27,719 nucleotides of DNA. Origin: an uncultured Clostridia bacterium. Lineage in GTDB: Bacteria > Bacillota > Clostridia > Oscillospirales > Acutalibacteraceae. Made by a program: the position numbers and the translations under genes. Below are positions 14,268-20,980 of the stretch, one piece after another. The first letter of the stretch is position 1; each line of letters begins with the position of its first letter. Below the pieces are notes generated by a model. That model was given only the letters and a program-made list of their open reading frames with translations. It was not told the DNA's origin and searched no databases. The DNA lies in contig CAMFTS010000006.1 of the NCBI GenBank assembly GCA_945988915.1, forward strand, positions 1 to 27,719. The letters are read 5' to 3'.

Positions 14268-14304
14268 TAAATAAAGCCTTTGAATGTTTCCGAAGGCTTA
14301 TTTG
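14268..14304. terminator. Converging terminator, lipoprotein gene versus XRE gene
   Basis: AAGCCTT (14274-14280) pairs with AAGGCTT (14293-14299), extended by A/T pairs on both sides past one bulged A. The stop codon of the minus-strand XRE gene lies in the right arm. Confidence 0.65.
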
Positions 14305-14510
14305 TTTATATTTGGGTTGTCAGTTCTGAACATAATATAATCCATACTGACATTATAAAAATCAGCTAATTGAATCAGAGTTTCGGTAGGGGGGATGCGC
14401 TCTGAGTTTTCATACTTTGAAAGCAACGCCTGCTCAATCCCTGTTTTCATTTGAACGGATATTTGTGTTAGACCTTTTTCCTTGCGAAGATTTTTAAGCC
14501 TGTTATTCAT
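14298..14510 (-). CDS. Small XRE/Cro-type helix-turn-helix regulator
   Basis: A compact DNA-binding protein of the XRE (HTH_3) family. From the preferred ATG it is 70 residues, beginning MNNRLKNLRKEKGLTQ. An in-frame ATG further upstream would add 18 residues, but AGGAG lies about eight bases before the internal ATG and the homology starts there. The helix-turn-helix spans roughly 5-60: LRKEKGLTQ, then an EQALLSKYENSERIPP recognition region, then TLIQLADFYNVSMDYI. No effector domain is present, so it is probably a simple repressor. It is divergent from a four-helix membrane protein, with three similar palindromes in the 109-base gap, two of them perfect. Self-regulation together with control of the membrane gene is the natural reading. 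One odd feature: the HTH has QMKTGIEQALL where A or S residues are commoner. Confidence 0.9.
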   Translation of the reverse strand: MNNRLKNLRKEKGLTQISVQMKTGIEQALLSKYENSERIPPTETLIQLADFYNVSMDYIMFRTDNPNINK

Positions 14511-14524
14511 ATAAAGCACTCCTT

Positions 14525-14541
14525 TATGACAGTATGTCATA
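14525..14541. promoter_or_regulatory. Operator O1 for the XRE regulator
   Basis: TATGACA-GTA-TGTCATA, a perfect 7-3-7 palindrome centred at 14533. It lies just upstream of the XRE ribosome binding site and in the zone where the XRE promoter would be expected. Confidence 0.7.
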
Positions 14542-14548
14542 ATAATTA

Positions 14549-14577
14549 TTGACAAATATGACAATTTGTCATATAAT
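14549..14577 (+). promoter_or_regulatory. Consensus promoter of the membrane protein gene
   Basis: TTGACA (14549-14554) and TATAAT (14572-14577) with exactly 17 bases between: a full sigma-A consensus. Operator O2 fills the spacer and reaches into the -10, implying strong intrinsic activity held down by repression. Confidence 0.85.
14557..14573. promoter_or_regulatory. Operator O2 for the XRE regulator
   Basis: TATGACA-ATT-TGTCATA, with the same arms as O1 and centred at 14565. The full perfect palindrome extends to 19 bases (14556-14574). It overlaps the -10 of the plus-strand promoter. Confidence 0.75.
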
Positions 14578-14586
14578 TTATAAAAA

Positions 14587-14603
14587 TATAACTAAATGTC
14601 ATA
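14587..14603. promoter_or_regulatory. Degenerate operator O3 for the XRE regulator
   Basis: TATAACT-AAA-TGTCATA, with a perfect right arm and a left arm matching at five of seven positions, centred at 14595. It lies between the transcription start and the ribosome binding site of the membrane protein gene. Confidence 0.5.
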
Positions 14604-14619
14604 ATAGGAGCGGCAAAAA

Positions 14620-15048
14620 TTGAAGGAAAAAAACATTGTAAAATTAATATCAATCATATTTACAAATATTGTAAGCATAATATTGATGTTTGTTTTTAAA
14701 CAGTTTACTGTTGTAACAAATACAGAAGAAATAGAAATATCAATATATGAAATGTTTAAAGACTTAAAAAACAGCTATTATTTTATATGCTTTTTAAGCG
14801 TATTAGCCGTAGCTTTTGCAGTTCTTGCTTTAGCAATGTTTATATTTAATAAAATCAAAATCGGAAGCGTATTCAGCTCTGCTATCACATTTTGTGAAAT
14901 AATAATACTATTCTCAATAATATTCGGCATTAGTGTAAACAATGGGGAAGCGTCGGTGTTTATAAACAGAAATACATTTTTTCCTTTGCTTTTATCATTC
15001 TTTAATTGCTTGTTGCCGTTAATATGCTTTGAAATGAAGAAGAATTAA
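14620..15048 (+). CDS. Four-helix membrane protein of unknown function
   Basis: A 142-residue integral membrane protein that I do not recognise. Starting at a TTG nine bases after AGGAG, it shows four hydrophobic segments at about 8-27, 50-75, 85-103 and 118-136. A polar loop after the first helix (TNTEEIEISIYEMFKD) is probably extracytoplasmic, and the C-terminus is basic (MKKN). The gene is visibly more AT-rich than its neighbours, with many ATA and AAA codons, a possible sign of transfer. It is driven by a consensus promoter overlapped by operators for the divergent XRE protein and ends in its own terminator. An inducible membrane response to a stress or antimicrobial is plausible but not shown. 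Confidence 0.75.
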   Translation: MKEKNIVKLISIIFTNIVSIILMFVFKQFTVVTNTEEIEISIYEMFKDLKNSYYFICFLSVLAVAFAVLALAMFIFNKIKIGSVFSSAITFCEIIILFSIIFGISVNNGEASVFINRNTFFPLLLSFFNCLLPLICFEMKKN

Positions 15049-15051
15049 TTT

Positions 15052-15075
15052 GTCCTGTATTTTACAGGACTTTTT
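15052..15075 (+). terminator. Terminator after the membrane protein gene
   Basis: GTCCTGTA (15052-15059) and TACAGGAC (15063-15070), a perfect 8-bp stem with a TTT loop, followed by five T. Confidence 0.85.
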
Positions 15076-15077
15076 AT

Positions 15078-15106
15078 TTGCTATATACTAAAAAATATGA
15101 TAATAT
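15078..15106 (+). promoter_or_regulatory. Promoter of the C_GCAxxG_C_C gene and glycosidase
   Basis: TTGCTA (15078-15083) and TAATAT (15101-15106) with a 17-base spacer; TTTGGAGG follows before the ATG at 15136. Confidence 0.55.
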
Positions 15107-15135
15107 AGTATTCGACAAAATTTGGAGGCGATAAA

Positions 15136-15594
15136 ATGTCCAAACATTCTGACAGAGCCGTTGAGTTGTTCAAACAAGGCTATAATTGTTCACAAGCTGT
15201 ATTTGTTGCTTTTTCTGATGAATATGATATGGATGAAACAACTGCATTAAAAGTATCATCAGGTTTAGGCGGAGGAGTAGGAAGACTTCGTGAAGTTTGC
15301 GGCACGGTTACCGGTGCTGCAATGGTTGTAGGTATGTTGAACGGTGCAACAGACGGTGCAGATAACGAAGCAAAAGCAGAAACATATAGAATTGTTCAGC
15401 AAATTGCCGAAGAATTCAGAGAACAGCAGGGTTCGGTTGTATGCAGAGAATTGTTGAATCCGTCTGCTGAGTTGAAAAAGACATATGTTCCCGATGAAAG
15501 AACGGCAGAATACTATAAAAAACGCCCATGTGCCATAATTGTCGAATGTATGGCAAAAATAATTGACAAAATACTTTTTGGGATTGAAGATTAA
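15136..15594 (+). CDS. C_GCAxxG_C_C family redox protein
   Basis: A 152-residue cytoplasmic protein of the C_GCAxxG_C_C family, widespread in anaerobes and thought to be redox-active or to bind a metal cofactor, with no established reaction. The five spaced cysteines that name the family are visible at 18 (YNCSQAV), 55 (REVCGTVTG), 103 (VVCREL), 132 (RPCA) and 138 (VECM). The glycine-rich GLGGGVGR at 43-50 precedes the second cysteine. The canonical GCAxxG reads CGTVTGA here, a mild variant. It is followed by the glycosidase start codon only two bases after its stop, so the pair is probably co-transcribed and coupled, though a functional link is not obvious. Confidence 0.88.
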   Translation: MSKHSDRAVELFKQGYNCSQAVFVAFSDEYDMDETTALKVSSGLGGGVGRLREVCGTVTGAAMVVGMLNGATDGADNEAKAETYRIVQQIAEEFREQQGSVVCRELLNPSAELKKTYVPDERTAEYYKKRPCAIIVECMAKIIDKILFGIED

Positions 15595-15596
15595 CT

Positions 15597-18296
15597 ATGA
15601 GCTACATAAAAAAAGAAGAAAACAGAATTGAAATCGGAAATGCTTTTATTTCAAGAAGCTTTGACCTTACAAACGGCAGATTTGTGCCCGGAAAGCTTGT
15701 GAATAAAAGAGTTGAAAATTCTATAGCGCTTGCTCCCTTAAAAGGCAGTGAAGAATTTATTGTCAGACTTATCGGTAAGTTTAAACGGAAAACCGAAATC
15801 AAAGCGTCAATGCTTACCGTTGATAAAATAAATGAATTTGAAAAAGACGGCTCAGCTCTGATTGAGGTCGTATTCAAGCCTGCTGTGTTGAAAAACACAG
15901 AATATCACTTCAGAATCATTTATGTTTTGTTTGAAAATGACTTTTTCCTGAAAAAACAGCTTTATATTTCCGCAAAGGGTAATACCAATGTGAAAATCGA
16001 CAGCATTGATACCGAAAGTCTTATTCTCGGAGATGACGCTGTTCAAACATGGTCACATCCCGATATGAGCAAGGCATTTATAGACGGATTCCACGCATCA
16101 TTGGGACAGCCTGTTTATGTTAACGGAATGTTTGTCGGTTCCGAATTCCCGTTGAGTGACAATAATATTGTTGATTCAACTGTCAGAATTCGGTATTACA
16201 GCGGAAAAACTTTAACGGAATTGTTAAAAGATAAAGAAGAGTTTGTTTCATATAAAGCCGTATTCGGTGCTGCTCAAAGTACCGATTATGAAGTCATAAG
16301 AGCGGATTTTCTTAAATATATTGAAACAATCTCTCAGAAAACATATCTTCGTACGCAGTACAATTCCTGGTATGACCATATGCTCGATATCAGCGAAGAA
16401 AACATAACTGCGTCATTTTATGAAATTGAAAAAGGTTTGACACAGCACGGTGTACCTCCGCTTGCTTCATATGTTGTTGATGACGGTTGGAATGATTACA
16501 CAAGTGATTTCTGGTGCTTTAATTCAAAGTTTCCGAACGAGCTTTATAACAGTTCTGAATTAAGCAAAAACTTTTCTTCGACCTTTGGCTTGTGGTTAGG
16601 ACCGAGAGGCGGATATAACTATAATATGCCTTTTGCAAAGCGTATGGAAAAGGCGAAAAAAGGCGGATACAACAGGCAATCAAGAGATATCTGTATTTCA
16701 GACAGAAATTATCTGAAGAATACAGAAGCACTGTTCCTTGATTATATGGACAGATTCGATATTGATTATTTCAAGCTTGACGGATTTATGCTCAAGCCGT
16801 GCAAATCAAAACGCCACGGACATCCTGTCGGCGGATACAGAGGCATATACACTCTTACCGATGCTTGGGAAAAATGGATAAATATATTTGAAAAAATGCG
16901 AGAGCACAGAGTACAGCAGGGCAAGGATTTATGGATAAATCTCACATGCTATGCGATGCCCAGCCCGTGGTTCTTAAAATGGGTTAACAGTATCTGGATG
17001 CAAAACAGCAACGATATCGGATTTACCGACAAAACCCGTTCGGGTGAAGCGCTTCACGGTAAGGATTTCGACAAAATGTTGACATACCGTGACAGTCTTT
17101 ATTATGACTTTCACAAAACAAGAATGTATCAGTTCCCGAATTCCAATATGTATAATCATGAGCCGATTTACGGTAATACTGCGAAAATCAGTATGACGGA
17201 GGATGAGTACAGAAAATATATGTATATGATTTCTTCGCGCGGCACTGCTTTTTGGGAATTATATTACAGTTTCAATCTTTTTAATGAAGATATGTGGAGA
17301 ATCAATGCTGATGTATTAAAATTCGTAAAAGAGAATTTCCACATTCTTAAAAATTCAAAGCTTATCGGTAAATCGGCTGATATAGGTGAAATATACGGGT
17401 ACAGCGCATGGACAGATGATGAAGGCATAATTTCACTTCGTAATCCGTCCGATAAAAAGCAGAAGTATTCCGTTAAACTCGAAAAACAAATCGGAGTCAG
17501 TGAGAGTATTGAAAATATTGCAAGAATCAATATAATACCGTACTTTGAAAATGTTTGCGAAAAAACTTATTCTTACGGCGATACATTGGAAATTGAGCTT
17601 GACGCACACGAAATTGTGCTTTATAAGTTCTCAAATCCCGATAAGAATGCGCCTGAACTTGTTTCAGCGAAAGTGATTTCCGAAAACGAAATGGAATTTT
17701 GCTTTGACAAGCATATTGTTATTTTTGAAAACAGCTTTGAATCCGAAAACGAAATTACATCTTGCAAATTGCAGGCCGATTACAGCAGTGTTAAGCTGAC
17801 ATTTAAAGATAACATTCCGGAAGGCAGTATCAATGTTAAGTACAGCGTAAAAGATTTATATTCAAATGTGCTTAACGGCGAGGAATGTGTCAATAATTAC
17901 CGTGACGGAATAATAACGGATTCAAAAGACAGCCCTCGTGAAATAAAAGGCGATTTTACTCTCGAGCTTACAGTTAATTCAACTGTAAAGGATGCTTTTA
18001 TTTTCTCACAGGGAAATGACTTGGCGGTTTCACTTTCAAACGGTAAAATAAGATTTAACTGCTGTGCATTAAAGGCTGTTTCGAATAAAGAAATATGCGA
18101 CGGTAAAGACAAAAAAATCACTTTGGTCCGTGAAAAGAACGGAATGTTGAAAATATATGTTGACGGTGTTCTTTCGGGTTCAGCCTACGATGAAAAGATT
18201 ATAAATCCGGACATACAAAAGGCACAAATAAAGCAAAGCAATTCGGTTAAAAGCTTTGTATTTCGTGATAAAGCACTTGCGTTTGATGAGGTTTAA
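15597..18296 (+). CDS. Intracellular GH36-like glycosidase with C-terminal LamG-like domain
   Basis: An 899-residue clan GH-D-type enzyme, closest in architecture to GH36 alpha-galactosidases and alpha-N-acetylgalactosaminidases. An N-terminal beta-sandwich (about 1-260) precedes a (beta/alpha)8 barrel (about 265-560) with YNSWY at its start and DDGW at 295-298. Asp395 in YFKLDGF is the likely nucleophile, and Asp473 in NSNDIGF is a candidate acid/base. Beta-rich modules follow. The last 150 residues resemble a LamG/concanavalin-like fold (TLVREKNGMLKIYVDG). There is no signal peptide or anchor, so it should act in the cytoplasm on imported oligosaccharides; a LamG tail is unusual there. Substrate is not determinable. 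It is coupled to the upstream redox-family gene. Confidence 0.75.
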   Translation: MSYIKKEENRIEIGNAFISRSFDLTNGRFVPGKLVNKRVENSIALAPLKGSEEFIVRLIGKFKRKTEIKASMLTVDKINEFEKDGSALIEVVFKPAVLKNTEYHFRIIYVLFENDFFLKKQLYISAKGNTNVKIDSIDTESLILGDDAVQTWSHPDMSKAFIDGFHASLGQPVYVNGMFVGSEFPLSDNNIVDSTVRIRYYSGKTLTELLKDKEEFVSYKAVFGAAQSTDYEVIRADFLKYIETISQKTYLRTQYNSWYDHMLDISEENITASFYEIEKGLTQHGVPPLASYVVDDGWNDYTSDFWCFNSKFPNELYNSSELSKNFSSTFGLWLGPRGGYNYNMPFAKRMEKAKKGGYNRQSRDICISDRNYLKNTEALFLDYMDRFDIDYFKLDGFMLKPCKSKRHGHPVGGYRGIYTLTDAWEKWINIFEKMREHRVQQGKDLWINLTCYAMPSPWFLKWVNSIWMQNSNDIGFTDKTRSGEALHGKDFDKMLTYRDSLYYDFHKTRMYQFPNSNMYNHEPIYGNTAKISMTEDEYRKYMYMISSRGTAFWELYYSFNLFNEDMWRINADVLKFVKENFHILKNSKLIGKSADIGEIYGYSAWTDDEGIISLRNPSDKKQKYSVKLEKQIGVSESIENIARINIIPYFENVCEKTYSYGDTLEIELDAHEIVLYKFSNPDKNAPELVSAKVISENEMEFCFDKHIVIFENSFESENEITSCKLQADYSSVKLTFKDNIPEGSINVKYSVKDLYSNVLNGEECVNNYRDGIITDSKDSPREIKGDFTLELTVNSTVKDAFIFSQGNDLAVSLSNGKIRFNCCALKAVSNKEICDGKDKKITLVREKNGMLKIYVDGVLSGSAYDEKIINPDIQKAQIKQSNSVKSFVFRDKALAFDEV

Positions 18297-18305
18297 CTGT
18301 ATAAT
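18277..18305 (+). promoter_or_regulatory. Possible promoter of the glycosyltransferase gene
   Basis: TTGCGT (18277-18282) and a perfect TATAAT (18300-18305) at 17 bases, straddling the glycosidase stop codon. Confidence 0.5.
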
Positions 18306-18335
18306 ATTGGTTTGGAAAGCAAAAGGAGTGATAAT

Positions 18336-19286
18336 ATGAATACGCTTGAACTGATAGTTCCGTGCTACAATGAAGAAGAGTCATTGCCGGCATTTTATGA
18401 TACTGTTACTCCTATTGTAAAAGCAATTAAGGACTTTTCTGTTTCATTTATTTTTGTTGATGACGGCAGCCGTGACAAAACGGCAAATATCCTGAAAGAT
18501 CTTGCAAAAAAAGATGATAAGGTTAAATATATTTCTTTTTCAAGAAATTTCGGTAAAGAGGCAGCTATGTTAGCAGGTATGAGAATGTCAACTGCTGATT
18601 ATGTAGGTATTATAGATGCTGACTTGCAACATTCACCGAAGCTTATTCCCGAAATGTTAAAAGCCGTAACGGAAGAAGACTATGATATTGCAGCCGCAAG
18701 AAGAACCGACAGAAAAGGCGAAGCAAAAATAAAAAGTGCTTTTTCAAGACAATTTTATAAAGTAATCAATAAAATTTCCGACGCAAATATAGAAGAGGGC
18801 GCTCAGGATTACAGAATAATGAAAAGAAAAGTAGTAAATGCTATTCTTTCAATGCCTGAATACAATCGTTTTTCAAAAGGCATTTTCAGTTGGGTCGGCT
18901 ACAAAACAAAATGGTTTGAGCATGAAAATCAGGAAAGATTTGCAGGCACTTCCAAATGGTCGTTCTGGAATTTATTAACTTATGCCATAGACGGTATTAT
19001 AGGTTTTTCAACGGCACCTCTTAAGATTTCATTCTTTATAGGCGGCTTGACAAGTGCATTTGGCTTTGTTTATGCACTTTATACTATTGTTAAAACTCTT
19101 TGCTTCGGCAGTGATGTTAAAGGATATCCGTCAATTATTTGCGCCGTGTTTATAATCGGAGGATTAATTCTCCTTTCACTCGGCATAATAGGCGAATACA
19201 TTTCAAGAATATATATGGAAGTTAAAAACAGACCTAATTACCTTATCAGTGAAACGAATATATTGCCTAAAGACGATGAAGAATAA
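18336..19286 (+). CDS. GtrB/CsbB-type polyprenyl-phosphate glycosyltransferase (GT2)
   Basis: A membrane-bound family 2 glycosyltransferase that probably transfers a sugar from a nucleotide donor to undecaprenyl phosphate for cell-envelope glycosylation. The ATG at 18336 follows AGGAG by seven bases and is preferred over an upstream TTG at 18312, giving 316 residues. The GT-A domain shows IVPCYNEEESLP at the start, Asp42-Asp43 in FVDDGSRD, SRNFGKEAAMLAG, the metal-binding DAD at 94-96 in IIDADLQHSP, and ARRTDRKGE. Two C-terminal membrane helices (about 230-255 and 265-295) end in GEYISRIYMEVKNRP, the usual GtrB/CsbB tail. No flippase or acceptor transferase is adjacent. Confidence 0.92.
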   Translation: MNTLELIVPCYNEEESLPAFYDTVTPIVKAIKDFSVSFIFVDDGSRDKTANILKDLAKKDDKVKYISFSRNFGKEAAMLAGMRMSTADYVGIIDADLQHSPKLIPEMLKAVTEEDYDIAAARRTDRKGEAKIKSAFSRQFYKVINKISDANIEEGAQDYRIMKRKVVNAILSMPEYNRFSKGIFSWVGYKTKWFEHENQERFAGTSKWSFWNLLTYAIDGIIGFSTAPLKISFFIGGLTSAFGFVYALYTIVKTLCFGSDVKGYPSIICAVFIIGGLILLSLGIIGEYISRIYMEVKNRPNYLISETNILPKDDEE

Positions 19287-19322
19287 AAGCAAATAAAAAC
19301 TATTTAAACGGAGGAAAGCAAA

Positions 19323-19526
19323 ATGACTTCAATTACAAAAGATATGACAATCGGTGATATTCTCGATGCGGAAAGAGAAACAGTTCCGTTCTTTCTTGAA
19401 ATGGGTATGCATTGCTTAGGCTGTCCTGCTTCACGCGGTGAAACAGTTGAAGAAGCATGCCAGGTTCACGGAGTAAATGCAGACGAGCTTGTTAAAAAAA
19501 TCAACGATTTTCTTGCAAGCAAATAA
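19323..19526 (+). CDS. DUF1858-domain protein with three cysteines
   Basis: A 67-residue stand-alone DUF1858 domain. This family occurs as small proteins and as a fusion partner of ScdA/RIC-type iron repair and hybrid-cluster-associated proteins in anaerobes. The core reads MTIGDILDAERET, then GMHCLGCPASRGE with Cys31 and Cys34, then Cys46 in EEACQVHGV, then a helix. The cysteines suggest thiol chemistry or metal binding, but no activity is established. GGAGG precedes the ATG, 36 bases after the glycosyltransferase gene. A strong terminator follows directly, which closes the transcription unit. Confidence 0.88.
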   Translation: MTSITKDMTIGDILDAERETVPFFLEMGMHCLGCPASRGETVEEACQVHGVNADELVKKINDFLASK

Positions 19527-19531
19527 AACTT

Positions 19532-19563
19532 AAAAGAAGGCTGCGTTTTGTCAGCCTTCTTTT
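19532..19563 (+). terminator. Terminator after the DUF1858 gene
   Basis: Perfect 12-bp stem with AAAAGAAGGCTG on the left (19532-19543) and its complement at 19552-19563; the terminal T run is part of the right arm. Confidence 0.85.
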
Positions 19564-19585
19564 AGGTTTAGAATAGGTATATTTA

Positions 19586-20245
19586 ATGATGAAACTGACA
19601 CCGAGATTGCAGACGGTTGCCGATTTTGTTGAAAAGTGCGATTGCTTTTTGGATATCGGTACAGATCACGCATACTTGCCTGCATACATAGTTGAAAACG
19701 GAATAGCCGAAAGGGCAATAGCGTCTGATATAAACCCAAATCCGCTGAAAAACGCTCAGAAAACATTGGAACAAGAAAATCTTAATGAAAAAATCACATT
19801 AAGGCTTTCGGCGGGATTTGAAAATATCAGGGAAAACGAAGCCGGGGAAATTGCCATAGCCGGAATGGGCGGAATGATGATTGCCGAAATGATTGCCGAT
19901 ACTCCGTGGCTTCAGAATAAAGATATACATTTGATTTTGCAGCCGATGACTCATTTCGAGCTTGTAAGAAAAGAACTGCAAGTAAACGGCTTTGAAATTG
20001 ATGCGGAAACGACCGTCAGTGAGGGCAACAGAGTTTATCTTGTTATGTCTGCACGATATTTCGGAACCGTCAGTCAAAAGCCTGCGCATTGGATTTATCT
20101 CGGCAATCTTTTAAACAGTACCAAGAAAAGCGACCGGCAATATGTTGAGAAAATAATTAAAATGCTTCGCGTAAAGGCAGAGTTTTCTGATGATAAAGAA
20201 GTAAAAGAAGCATTAAGGAGCATAGAAAATGCCAAAAGTAAATGA
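19586..20245 (+). CDS. trmK: tRNA (adenine-22-N1)-methyltransferase TrmK
   Basis: SAM-dependent methyltransferase that makes m1A22 in tRNA; the family is common in Firmicutes (B. subtilis YqfN). The 219-residue protein has the class I motif FLDIGTDHAYLP at 21-32, SDINPNPL for the second ribose-binding acidic position, and IAGMGGMMI later. The C-terminus is a helical TrmK domain. Two ATGs in tandem at 19586 and 19589 both work; the ribosome binding site (ATAGG) is weak. It overlaps the downstream nif3 start by 17 bases, and the trmK-nif3 order is the one kept in Bacillus and many Clostridia. Confidence 0.94.
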   Translation: MMKLTPRLQTVADFVEKCDCFLDIGTDHAYLPAYIVENGIAERAIASDINPNPLKNAQKTLEQENLNEKITLRLSAGFENIRENEAGEIAIAGMGGMMIAEMIADTPWLQNKDIHLILQPMTHFELVRKELQVNGFEIDAETTVSEGNRVYLVMSARYFGTVSQKPAHWIYLGNLLNSTKKSDRQYVEKIIKMLRVKAEFSDDKEVKEALRSIENAKSK

Positions 20246-20972
20246 TATATATAATTTCATAGATAAAATCGCACCTTTTTCTTTGCAGGAAGAATGGGAT
20301 AACAGCGGATTTTTAGTCGGTGAAAGCGAAAAAGAGGTTAAGAAAGTGCTTGTCTGTCTTGACTGCACCGAGAAAACGGTAAAACAGGCAGTCGAGCTTT
20401 CATGTGATTTAATCGTTTCTCATCATCCGATTATTTTTAAAGCTCAAAAAAGCTTTACCGACAATAATCCGGCATATCTTGCCGCAAAAAACGGGTTGTC
20501 TGTTATTTGTGCACATACTTCTTATGATTTTGCGGTTGACGGCGTAAGCGATACACTTGCAAAAACGCTCGGCTTGAAGAATATAAGAAAATCGCAAACA
20601 GGCGAATACACTATGGGTGAAGTGAACGAAACAACCGTTTTTGAATTGGCAAAATCGGTTAAAGAAAAACTTGATGCAAGCGTTTGTCTTTGTAATGAAG
20701 AAAAAGCCGTTAAAACGGTAGCAGTTTGCGGCGGTGCAGGCTTTGAATTTATCTTTGATGCAAAAAATAACGGAGCAGATGTTTATATAACCGGCGAGAG
20801 CGATCATCACGAATTCCTTGACGCAATCAGTCTGGACATCGGTTTAATCACCGCCGGTCATTTTGAAACCGAAGTGATTGCTGTTAAACCGCTTAAAGAA
20901 AAGCTTGAAAAAGAATTTGCAGATGTTGAATTCATTCTTGCGCAGCAAAGCTCACCTATAAAGCATATTTGA
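20229..20972 (+). CDS. Nif3-like dinuclear metal-centre protein (YqfO/DUF34)
   Basis: Member of the NIF3/DUF34 family, widely annotated as GTP cyclohydrolase I type 2 homologue although the function is not established. The 247-residue protein is the short version, without the CutA1-like insert seen in YqfO. The metal-site residues are visible: His65-His66 in SHHPIIF, Asp100 in AHTSYD (usually AHTNLD) and His211 with Glu215 in GHFETE. The N-terminal EEWDNSGFLVG signature is intact. It overlaps trmK by 17 bases. The next gene, rqcH, starts nine bases after its stop, so all three form one operon. A tRNA methylase, a metal protein and a quality-control factor in one unit suggest, but do not show, a translation link. 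Confidence 0.92.
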   Translation: MPKVNDIYNFIDKIAPFSLQEEWDNSGFLVGESEKEVKKVLVCLDCTEKTVKQAVELSCDLIVSHHPIIFKAQKSFTDNNPAYLAAKNGLSVICAHTSYDFAVDGVSDTLAKTLGLKNIRKSQTGEYTMGEVNETTVFELAKSVKEKLDASVCLCNEEKAVKTVAVCGGAGFEFIFDAKNNGADVYITGESDHHEFLDAISLDIGLITAGHFETEVIAVKPLKEKLEKEFADVEFILAQQSSPIKHI

Positions 20973-20980
20973 GGAAAACT

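Noticed and set aside
14511..14564. Longer XRE product from an upstream ATG
   Set aside because: The added 18 residues cover operator O1 and do not resemble the HTH family; the internal ATG has AGGAG.
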